This document shows positions 43,049-48,308 of a stretch of 48,308 bases of DNA, piece after piece. The position numbers were made by a program, and so were the translations under genes. Positions within the stretch are counted from its first letter, which is position 1. Each line of letters begins with the position of its first letter. The stretch lies in the NCBI GenBank assembly GCA_949155365.1, contig CASCUT010000011.1, forward strand, positions 1-48,308. Direction: 5' to 3'. The notes under the pieces were generated by a model. The model saw nothing but the letters and a program-made list of their open reading frames with translations, was not told where the DNA came from and did not search any database. This DNA comes from an uncultured Clostridia bacterium (GTDB lineage Bacteria > Bacillota > Clostridia > TANB77 > CAG-508).

Positions 43049-43558
43049 TTATATTAAGACAATAACCATTGCTAGTCCTGCAGTAATTCCTAAGGTCTTG
43101 TACATTTTTTCGCTTTTTTTGCTTTCTTCTTCTGCTTTTTCAATTTGTTGATTTAAGAAGTTGTCCACTAACTCTATTTCTCTAATTTGCCCTTCTAAGT
43201 CTACTTTTCCAAGGAGATTACTTAAGTTTTTTAGTACTCCAATATCTTCTTTTGTAAAGTTAGTGCTTTCCATTGTTAGTGCTTCTAACCATGCTTGCCC
43301 TGCTGGTAGTTCTTTCATTTTTTGGGATGCCTTTTGAAATATATTACTGATATTACTGTTTTCTCCATTTCCTAATGCTTCAAATATTTGTGGTATCGGT
43401 TCATAAGTTAATTTTATTTTTGTAGTAAAAATAGCAAGAGCAGTTTTCATTTCTTTTAATTCTCTTACTCGATTTTGATATCGTTTGGCTATCAATACTC
43501 CGATATAACTACTAGAAAATAGTAGTGTAATTAAAATTATACCTTTTATGATAATCAT
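43049..43558 (-). CDS. spoIIIAB: Stage III sporulation protein AB
   Basis: A 169-residue protein with an N-terminal and a C-terminal membrane helix around a cytoplasmic-type helical domain. It has the family blocks SSSYIGVLIAKRYQNRVREL, LTYEPIPQIFEAL and LGKVDLEGQIREIELV. Structurally it resembles GspF-type parts of secretion systems. Normally it directly follows spoIIIAA; here about 1.4 kb with three other genes lies between, so it starts its own transcription unit behind the promoter candidate at 43589-43596. Confidence -1.
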   Translation of the reverse strand: MIIIKGIILITLLFSSSYIGVLIAKRYQNRVRELKEMKTALAIFTTKIKLTYEPIPQIFEALGNGENSNISNIFQKASQKMKELPAGQAWLEALTMESTNFTKEDIGVLKNLSNLLGKVDLEGQIREIELVDNFLNQQIEKAEEESKKSEKMYKTLGITAGLAMVIVLI

Positions 43559-43588
43559 ATTTTCCTACCTTGTCCTTTTTCTCTATTA

Positions 43589-43596
43589 ATTATATG
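43589..43596 (-). promoter_or_regulatory. Candidate sigma-E -10 element for the spoIIIAB-AH unit
   Basis: On the minus strand CATATAAT, one base from the sigma-E -10 consensus CATACAAT. The region 14 or so bases upstream contains only a loose AAAATA match for the -35. As a sigma-A site, TATAAT has a poor TTCTAA -35 at 17 bases. The placement, between a terminator and spoIIIAB, supports a promoter here. Confidence -1.
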
Positions 43597-43615
43597 CAGA
43601 TGCATTCTATTTTAG

Positions 43616-43657
43616 AACGAAAAAAGATGAGAAAATTATTTCCCATCTTTTTTCGTT
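43616..43657. terminator. Long hairpin between the small membrane genes and spoIIIAB
   Basis: Fourteen-base outer arms (43616-43629 and 43644-43657), an A/C mismatch, and a 4-base inner stem. TTTTTTCG lies within the second arm on the minus strand and CGTTTTTATG follows on the plus strand. It would stop reading from the small membrane genes into spoIIIAB. Confidence -1.
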
Positions 43658-43758
43658 TTTATGAAGTTTTGTTTTATAAGCGGATGCTTTCTACCGCAAA
43701 ATATCGAACACAAAATAATGTATAATGATAAGAGCAACCAGAAAAGATTGTTACTTCG

Positions 43759-43962
43759 TTAATCTTTATATTCTTCATATTCCTTAGTTGCCCAAGCAAT
43801 ATTAATACTAATAATAATTGCACATATTGCAAACATAGCAAGACTTATATAAAAACATCCTGCAAATGTTGTTAAATAACACAGTACTAGTGCAATAGTC
43901 AGTATTACATTGATAATAATGAATCTCCTTACTTTTCTTCTTCTCTGTTTCCGGAATTCCAT
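43759..43962 (-). CDS. Small two-helix membrane protein of unknown function
   Basis: A 67-residue protein. A strongly basic N-terminus (MEFRKQRRRKVRRF) is followed by two membrane helices (IIINVILTIALVLCYLTTFA and FYISLAMFAICAIIISINIA) and an acidic tail (TKEYEEYKD). GAAAGGAGTAACT precedes the ATG. It lies 13 bases after the 42-residue gene, whose ribosome site and first codons are almost the same. No family is recognised. A role in sporulation is possible only by position. Confidence -1.
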   Translation of the reverse strand: MEFRKQRRRKVRRFIIINVILTIALVLCYLTTFAGCFYISLAMFAICAIIISINIAWATKEYEEYKD

Positions 43963-43975
43963 AGTTACTCCTTTC

Positions 43976-44104
43976 TTATTTTAAGGTCGTGTAAGTACGT
44001 CTTCTATTGGATACTACATAGTAAAGTATAAATGCCATACCCAACACTCCATTTGCAAGAATAACTGCTTTTAGAATCTTTCTTATCTGTTTCCGAATTT
44101 CCAT
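43976..44104 (-). CDS. 42-residue single-span membrane peptide
   Basis: A short frame with GAAAGGAGTAAAT before ATG at 44104. It starts MEIRKQIRKILKAVIL, has one membrane helix (about residues 13-31), and ends RRRTYTTLK. The ribosome site and first codons nearly match the next gene (MEFRKQ versus MEIRKQ). It sits behind a clear promoter, so it is likely real. It may be a diverged tandem copy of its neighbour or share only a leader. Confidence -1.
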   Translation of the reverse strand: MEIRKQIRKILKAVILANGVLGMAFILYYVVSNRRRTYTTLK

Positions 44105-44146
44105 ATTTACTCCTTTCAAACCAACTTTTTTCAGTTTACATATTTC

Positions 44147-44175
44147 ATTATACTCTATTTTTATTGTTTTTGCAA
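44147..44175 (-). promoter_or_regulatory. Promoter of the two small membrane genes
   Basis: TTGCAA (44170-44175), 17 bases, perfect TATAAT (44147-44152) on the minus strand. Confidence -1.
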
Positions 44176-44192
44176 TATTTTATGTAAAAGTA

Positions 44193-44221
44193 TATACATT
44201 TAATATAAAATGTAGTATAAT
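44193..44221 (+). promoter_or_regulatory. Plus-strand promoter of the 179-residue protein gene
   Basis: TATACA (44193-44198), 17 bases, perfect TATAAT (44216-44221). It is back to back with the minus-strand promoter. The leader holds an AGGAGG at 44258-44263 with no start codon after it, and a second AGGAGG at 44294-44299 that serves the gene. Confidence -1.
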
Positions 44222-44308
44222 ATATTATACATAGTCTTTTATAGCCTCGTTTTTTCAGGAGGAACTACTTTTCATTCTATTAAAATATTATTTAGGAGGT
44301 ATTATAAG

Positions 44309-44848
44309 ATGAAACAATTTACTGTGAATGAGTATGGAAAAGACACTTGGATGATGCAAGATTTTGGTCCTATTGTACGGTGTGGTGCTTCAAAGTCTCC
44401 CATCGATTACAGTGAGCACACCCATTACTTCCATGAACTCTTTGAAGTAATCGGAGAATTCATTGATGACATTGATTTATCTCTCAACATAACAAATAAG
44501 GCTTGTAACATGACCTTATATCTTAAGGATAACCAGATGTCGTTAGTTGAGGATATCGCTTTTGCATTAGAGGATGCTTTTCCAGACAACATCGAGTCCG
44601 TATATGTCCTTGGAAATGAATTATCTTTCGAGGATGCTTTATTTGAGTTCTATCCTTCTAACTCATTGCCTATCTCAGAGGAGATCGAAGCAGATGCCGA
44701 TTACAATAATTGGTTAACTCAATTAAGTGCTGTTCCTGCATTATTAATGGCAGTAGATGTCATGGAGGCAGCAAGAGCCGAAAAAACGAACATTATACGT
44801 TGTTTACGTGATATGAAAGAAAATATCATGAATTCATCAAGTAAGTAG
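44309..44848 (+). CDS. Soluble acidic protein of unknown function
   Basis: A 179-residue protein with no signal or membrane segment. It opens MKQFTVNEYGKDTWMMQDFG, contains an aromatic and His-rich patch (SEHTHYFHELFEVIGEFIDD), and has an acidic second half (ISEEIEADADYNNWLTQL). It ends in a helical KENIMNSSSK tail. No family is recognised. AGGAGG lies 9 bases before ATG. Its G+C is visibly higher than that of the spo genes, like other plus-strand genes in the window. It is placed inside what is usually a continuous spoIIIA operon, with its own promoter and terminator. Confidence -1.
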   Translation: MKQFTVNEYGKDTWMMQDFGPIVRCGASKSPIDYSEHTHYFHELFEVIGEFIDDIDLSLNITNKACNMTLYLKDNQMSLVEDIAFALEDAFPDNIESVYVLGNELSFEDALFEFYPSNSLPISEEIEADADYNNWLTQLSAVPALLMAVDVMEAARAEKTNIIRCLRDMKENIMNSSSK

Positions 44849-44891
44849 TTTTCATGGCAAATTAATTTTTGCAAATAATTTGTTTTATCTT

Positions 44892-44931
44892 AAGAAAGGG
44901 ATGAATGGTTTAAAACCGTTATCCCTTTCTT
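44892..44931 (+). terminator. Terminator of the 179-residue protein gene
   Basis: AAGAAAGGGAT (44892-44902) pairs with ATCCCTTTCTT (44921-44931) plus an inner GGTTT/AAACC stem. It is followed by TTCCTTTTA on the plus strand. It also lies just past the spoIIIAA stop, but the minus-strand side is less T-rich. Confidence -1.
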
Positions 44932-44937
44932 TTCCTT

Positions 44938-45888
44938 TTATGGATTAACTAAAACGTATTGTTTCTCTATTTTATTTAACATATATACTTTTTGAATTTC
45001 TCCCTTTTCTTTTTTGTCACTTAGAAAAATAATTTTCTCAAAAACACCATTTTCTGCTAATTCTCGAAGAGTTGGATTTAGCTTGATATTTTCTATTGAG
45101 GAGCCATGTGCTGTAAAAATTCCTTTAATTCCAGAACATATCGCCTGCATGATTGGCTGTATTTCTTCTTTATTTCCTATTTCATCTGCTACAATTACCT
45201 TAGGAGCCATAGAACGAATTAGCATATTTAATCCTATTGCTTTTGTTACATTATCCAAAACGTCTGTACGAATTCCTACATCATTTTGTGGAATTCCTCG
45301 ATACATAGCTGCAATTTCCCCTCTTTCATCTACTACCCCAATATTCATTCCCAAATAACCAATTTGTTCTATTCCATTGCTTAACTTTCGAATTAAATCT
45401 CTCAAAATAGTTGTTTTTCCTACTCCTGGTGGTGATACTATTAGGGTATTATAAATGGTGTTTTCTTCTTCATTTATCACATATTTTATCATTTTACTAC
45501 TTGCTCCTAACACTTGTTTTGCAATACGAAAATTCAAACTAGAAATGTAATTAATATTACTTACTTTTCCATCTTTTATTACACAATTTCCTGTTATACC
45601 CACACGATGTCCTCCTTGCATGGTAATATAGCCATTACAAATTTGGCTTTGATAACTATAAATAGAATTATCACAAATGTGTTGCAATGTTTCCAAAATT
45701 TCTTCTGCTGATATAATGTATTCAATTTTCTTTTCAGTTTGTCCTATTTTTAATAAAATCGGACGATTCGTACGGATACGAATTTCCTCTAATAAATTCA
45801 GATTTATATTTTCTGATAAAAAATAGTTTTCAATTCGTTTGGAAACTTTTATTGGAAAGCACCTCATAATACTATGAATACAAATCAT
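44938..45888 (-). CDS. spoIIIAA: Stage III sporulation protein AA (ATPase)
   Basis: A P-loop ATPase of about 316 residues, related to type II/IV secretion ATPases, that is thought to power the SpoIIIA-SpoIIQ channel. It contains GGHRVGITGNCV, Walker A SPPGVGKTT, the VVDERGEIAAMYRG block, DVGIRTDVLDNVTKA, and the Walker B-like PKVIVADEIG. The frame opens at ATG 45894, but AAAGGA is only two bases before it. ATG at 45888 has better spacing and is preferred. The gene is intact. It is cut off from spoIIIAB-AH by three unrelated genes. Confidence -1.
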   Translation of the reverse strand: MICIHSIMRCFPIKVSKRIENYFLSENINLNLLEEIRIRTNRPILLKIGQTEKKIEYIISAEEILETLQHICDNSIYSYQSQICNGYITMQGGHRVGITGNCVIKDGKVSNINYISSLNFRIAKQVLGASSKMIKYVINEEENTIYNTLIVSPPGVGKTTILRDLIRKLSNGIEQIGYLGMNIGVVDERGEIAAMYRGIPQNDVGIRTDVLDNVTKAIGLNMLIRSMAPKVIVADEIGNKEEIQPIMQAICSGIKGIFTAHGSSIENIKLNPTLRELAENGVFEKIIFLSDKKEKGEIQKVYMLNKIEKQYVLVNP

Positions 45889-45967
45889 TTTCATTTCCTT
45901 TCATTTGGGACATTTTTGGACAATTCCTAATTATTCCTTTTTGCCAATTTGGACAGTGTTTCAGTTT

Positions 45968-45975
45968 TTGGTATG
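45968..45975 (-). promoter_or_regulatory. Weak sigma-E-like element ahead of spoIIIAA
   Basis: CATACCAA on the minus strand, six of eight bases of the sigma-E -10. A TATATAT lies about 10 bases upstream, closer than usual for a -35. Low confidence. Confidence -1.
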
Positions 45976-45977
45976 CA

Positions 45978-46010
45978 AAGAAGACATATATAACATATAT
46001 ATGTCTTCTT
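45978..46010. terminator. Strong hairpin after yebC
   Basis: Perfect 14-base arms (45978-45991 and 45997-46010) with a 5-base loop, 21 bases past the yebC stop. The long T-run (TTTTTTTATTTT) is on the plus strand, where no gene precedes it. On the minus strand the hairpin is followed only by TGCATACC, although TTCTT lies in the arm. It is probably the yebC terminator. Confidence -1.
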
Positions 46011-46031
46011 TTTTTATTTTAGAACTACTTT

Positions 46032-46757
46032 TTATTCATCCCAGTTATGATATACTTCAGATACATCATCTAATTCATCTAACATATCTAGTAAACGTTC
46101 CATTCTTGCTACTCCTGCTTCATCTAGTGTTACATAAGTTGATGGAACCATTTGCAAACCTGCTTCTAAGAATTCTAGTCCTTCTTGTTCTAATTTTTCT
46201 CTTACTTCTGAGAAAGTTTCTGGCGTAGTGGTAACTTCATAAATTTCTTCTTCTGCTGAAAAATCTTCTGCCCCACTTTCAATTGCTAACATCATTAAGC
46301 TATCTTCATCTAAAGAACAATTTGCTTTATCGATTACAATAACTCCTTTTTTGGCAAACAAATAGGATACGCAACCACTTGTACCTAAGTTTCCTCCACA
46401 TTTTGAGAAGGCATGTCTTACATCTGCTGCTGTTCTATTTTTGTTGTCTGTTGCTGCCTCTACAATAACAGCAATTCCATTTGGTCCATATCCTTCATAG
46501 ATTACTTCTTCGTAATTTTCTGTATTACTTGCTCCTGCTGCTTTTTTTATCGCGTTATTAATGGTATCGTTTGGCATATTGGCTGCCTTACACTTTGCAA
46601 TAACATCTTTTAGTTTTGAATTTCCTGCTGGATCTGCTCCCCCTTGTTTCACTGCCATTAGTAATTCTCTTCCTAATTTTGTGAATACTTTTCCTCTTGC
46701 TGCATCTGCTTTTCCTTTTTTAGCTTGGATATTGTGCCATTTACTGTGTCCCGACAT
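46032..46757 (-). CDS. yebC: YebC/PmpR family protein
   Basis: A 241-residue protein. The open frame is longer, but ATG at 46757 with GGAGGAAG ahead gives the invariant family start [39 protein letters not shown]-type sequence, [39 protein letters not shown] and [10 protein letters not shown] follow. Family members are widespread. They have been described as transcription regulators and more recently linked to translation at proline stretches. The length is standard. It is a single gene. Confidence -1.
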   Translation of the reverse strand: MSGHSKWHNIQAKKGKADAARGKVFTKLGRELLMAVKQGGADPAGNSKLKDVIAKCKAANMPNDTINNAIKKAAGASNTENYEEVIYEGYGPNGIAVIVEAATDNKNRTAADVRHAFSKCGGNLGTSGCVSYLFAKKGVIVIDKANCSLDEDSLMMLAIESGAEDFSAEEEIYEVTTTPETFSEVREKLEQEGLEFLEAGLQMVPSTYVTLDEAGVARMERLLDMLDELDDVSEVYHNWDE

Positions 46758-47133
46758 TTCTTCTTCCTCCTTTTTAATTTTTCTCTCTATTTTCAAGGCT
46801 TTCGAGCCTCTAACCACTTGATTTGCTCATTTTTTTGCTTTGTTGAACTTTGTTGATTTTAGTGGGTTTTGGTAGTTCTGTGTTGAAACGATTGCACCAA
46901 AATTGCTCCAAAAAGCATTATGTCAAGTTCCTTTTTTGTTTTTGATAAACATTCGTTTCATACATTTCCATGTGCTTTTTATAATTTTCGTTTTTTATTG
47001 TATCACATTATTTTTTATTTGTGTAGTCTTTTTACAAATTAAATTTGTATTTTACTAATTCTGGTTGTATGATAGTGTCTAAATTTATATCGTTTTATGT
47101 TTACTATTCTTATTATTGTTCTTCATTGTTTTT

Positions 47134-47250
47134 TTAGTCTTTTGTAAGTTCTTCTTTAATACTTCTATTTATTTCATCTTCCATTCCTAACAATATCATT
47201 ATAATCTTGGCATACTGCTAAAGCATTATATTCCCTTTTCTTCTTCCTTG
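47134..47250 (-). pseudogene. Possible decayed gene remnant
   Basis: On the minus strand one frame reads EYNALAVCQDYNDIV and then stops, and the frame next to it reads LGMEDEINRSIKEEL to a stop at 47134. Together they look like the C-terminal end of a helical protein with a frameshift between. No ribosome site or full frame exists, and no family is recognised. It may be chance. Confidence -1.
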
Positions 47251-47291
47251 TATAAATTTAATGAAAGAAAAAAATATTAGTTCAAAATATG

Positions 47292-47332
47292 AAATTCCAA
47301 AGATTAAAATAATTTGGAATTTTTTTGTTCCT
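47292..47332 (+). terminator. Plus-strand hairpin with T-run and no gene upstream
   Basis: Perfect 10-base arms AAATTCCAAA (47292-47301) and TTTGGAATTT (47323-47332), 21-base loop, then TTTTTG. No plus-strand gene was seen before it, so it is either a remnant or the end of a small RNA. Confidence -1.
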
Positions 47333-47341
47333 AAATTAAAA

Positions 47342-47359
47342 GAGAGCAAAACTGCTCCC
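47342..47359 (-). terminator. Terminator of yccF
   Basis: GAGAGC (47342-47347) pairs with GCTCCC (47354-47359) through one G-T pair and a 6-base loop. The minus strand continues TTTTAATTT. It lies 44 bases after the yccF stop. Confidence -1.
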
Positions 47360-47402
47360 TCAAAATACACAACTTATAATCAATGTTAAATTAACCAGTT
47401 TA

Positions 47403-47768
47403 CTATACTACTCTTGCTCCAAAAGGTGCTAAAGACAATTTAGCAATTTTAAAGAATTGAAGTCCAAACGGAATACCTACTATTGTTATGCACCATATAC
47501 AGCCAAACAATAAGTTTTCAAGTGCCATTGGAATCCCAAAGAATATAATCCATATTACATTTGCAATTACTGATGGTATTCCTCCTCCATATTCGACATC
47601 TTTGCCAAATGGTGCAAATGATAAAGCTGCAAATTTAAAACATTGTTTTCCATAAGGGATTCCTATTATTGTAATACACCAAATAAGACCTGATATGCAC
47701 CAAGAAATCCCACTTAAAAAACCTCCAAAGATAAACCATAAGATATTACCTAAAATACTCATATTCAC
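47403..47768 (-). CDS. yccF: YccF domain membrane protein
   Basis: A 121-residue protein made of two similar halves. Each has hydrophobic helices, then an IGIPYGKQCFKFAALSFAPFG or VGIPFGLQFFKIAKLSLAPFG element. This doubled motif (G-I-P-x-G-x-Q-x-F-K-x-A-x-L-x-x-A-P-F-G) is the YccF family signature. Members are inner-membrane proteins of unknown function found across bacteria. GAAAGGAG precedes ATG at 47768. It is a single gene with its own terminator. Confidence -1.
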   Translation of the reverse strand: MNMSILGNILWFIFGGFLSGISWCISGLIWCITIIGIPYGKQCFKFAALSFAPFGKDVEYGGGIPSVIANVIWIIFFGIPMALENLLFGCIWCITIVGIPFGLQFFKIAKLSLAPFGARVV

Positions 47769-47889
47769 TACTCCTTTCGTTCTATTAACATTAATTATTC
47801 ATTGTGCATTTTTACCACATTGATTATTCAATCTTTGTGTTATTTAATTAGTATATTTTTTATAACTAATTACTATGTAATAATCTTGT

Positions 47890-47968
47890 GAGAACTACCT
47901 TTCATAAGTAGTTCTCCTTGAAAATAAAAGGGGATGTTTGTGCTAATTGCTTGTTCTACAATTAGCAC
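47890..47968. repeat. Two perfect hairpins between yccF and the transglycosylase gene
   Basis: Hairpin 1: GAGAACTAC (47890-47898) with GTAGTTCTC (47908-47916). Hairpin 2: GTGCTAATTG (47940-47949) with CAATTAGCAC (47959-47968). The second lies just after the transglycosylase stop and may end its transcript, but neither is followed by a minus-strand T-run. Their role is open. Confidence -1.
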
Positions 47969-47973
47969 TTCTA

Positions 47974-48308
47974 TTATTCTTTTTTTAATATTTTATCTGC
48001 TTCACTTTGTGTAAGATATTTATATTCTATCATTTTGTTTATTACTTGTTTTTGTCTTTGTTTCGCTAATTCTGGATTTTTTGTTGGAGCATATACTGAT
48101 GGTGCATTTGGTATTCCTGCAAGCATAATCGCTTCATAATCTGTCATTTTGTTTGGCTCTTTTCCAAAATACCCTAAACTTGCTTCCCTCACAGTATAAT
48201 ATCCATCTCCAAAATAACTTGTATTCAAATATAATTCTAGTATTTCATCTTTCTCACATTTATTTTCTATTTTAAATGCCATAAATACTTCTGCTATTTT
48301 TCTTTCAA
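47974..48308 (-). CDS. GT51 peptidoglycan transglycosylase, C-terminal part (runs off right edge)
   Basis: The frame is open to the window edge, so the N-terminus with the catalytic glutamate is missing. Visible: ERKIAEVFMAFKIE, KDEILELYLNTSYFGDGYYTV, ASLGYFGKEPNKMTDYEAIMLAGIPNAPSVYAP, NPELAKQRQKQVINKM. These are the conserved later blocks of GT51 enzymes, which polymerise lipid II into glycan strands. The protein stops right after this domain (ADKILKKE), with no transpeptidase part. It is therefore probably a monofunctional transglycosylase rather than a class A penicillin-binding protein. Confidence -1.
   Translation of the reverse strand, partial: ERKIAEVFMAFKIENKCEKDEILELYLNTSYFGDGYYTVREASLGYFGKEPNKMTDYEAIMLAGIPNAPSVYAPTKNPELAKQRQKQVINKMIEYKYLTQSEADKILKKE

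Larger units (their letters stand above)
46758..47402. other. 645-base intergenic stretch between yccF and yebC
   Basis: No intact gene is seen. It holds a small hairpin AGGCT-TTCG-AGCCT in the yebC leader (46796-46809). Two 11-base direct repeats follow (TTGCACCAAAA at 46892-46902 and TTGCTCCAAAA at 46903-46913). There is a possible gene remnant (47134-47250), a plus-strand hairpin with T-run (47292-47332), and the yccF terminator (47342-47359). A minus-strand TTGACA near 46919-46924 has no good -10 partner. Confidence -1.

Noticed and set aside
44258-44299. Leader peptide between two AGGAGG sites ahead of the 179-residue protein
   Set aside because: The first AGGAGG has no ATG, GTG or TTG at a usable distance before a stop.
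46796-46924. Phage or integrative-element attachment site near yebC
   Set aside because: There is no integrase, no tRNA gene and no second copy of the repeat in the window to support it.
47890-47922. Ten-codon leader frame inside hairpin 1 with AAGGAG and ATG on the minus strand
   Set aside because: The frame sits within a perfect palindrome, so the ribosome-site match follows from the hairpin bases. Nothing downstream would be controlled.
1-48308. tRNA, rRNA, riboswitch, T-box or CRISPR array
   Set aside because: No cloverleaf, conserved rRNA segment, T-box core or regularly spaced repeat was seen by eye on either strand. A dedicated search could still find a small RNA.

Overview
The window is very AT-rich, and almost all long genes lie on the minus strand. 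A spoIIIA sporulation operon, clostridial hydrophobic W (ChW) repeat proteins, Gram-positive capsule control genes (CpsB, CpsC, CpsD, LytR-CpsA-Psr), a sortase-type wall-anchor signal and a cohesin/dockerin pair point to a low-GC member of the Clostridia, probably a gut anaerobe descended from spore formers. No rRNA or tRNA gene, insertion sequence or CRISPR array was found.

Layout. 1-549 is the start of an acyltransferase-3 membrane protein cut by the window edge. 606-12861 looks like one 12 kb minus-strand transcription unit with a perfect sigma-A promoter (12833-12861). It encodes surface-polysaccharide assembly line A: priming sugar transferase, DUF4422, GT2, Stealth, GT11-like, Gtf3-like, Wzy-like and Wzx-like proteins. 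It ends in two cell-wall enzymes, a GH25 lysozyme and a CHAP-like protein, each with six ChW repeats. 13013-15257 holds two LCP ligase-type genes, each with its own terminator. 15501-18402 holds a small membrane protein and the CpsC-CpsD-CpsB tyrosine phosphoregulation operon. 18438-22188 holds a cohesin-like protein with an IPQTG wall-anchor signal and a beta-helix protein ending in a type I dockerin. Their promoters share the same 14-bp inverted repeat at the same spacing. 22224-32403 is assembly line B: priming transferase, GTs, TupA-like ATP-grasp, sugar-transfer ATP-grasp, Stealth, GT8, Wzy, Wzx and UDP-glucose 6-dehydrogenase. 32518-34096 is a GT2/VanZ pair.

The right third is housekeeping and sporulation: argS, a phosphofructokinase, spoIIIAA-AH, yebC, yccF and the end of a GT51 transglycosylase. 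Five small plus-strand genes, several with more G+C-rich composition and with their own promoters and terminators, sit between these blocks as separate islands. Two tandem minus-strand micro-membrane-protein genes and one plus-strand gene separate spoIIIAA from spoIIIAB. Within spoIIIA, spoIIIAD and spoIIIAG are both frameshifted as written, while the other six genes look intact. This is either loss of sporulation or sequence error.

How the parts fit. Two complete Wzx/Wzy-type pathways flank one BY-kinase/phosphatase/LCP module that could serve both. The polymers would be attached to peptidoglycan by LCP proteins and remodelled by the ChW enzymes. The cohesin/dockerin pair may dock a beta-helix protein onto the same cell wall. 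Gene identities come from motifs read directly; sugar specificities and the joint function of these parts are inference.
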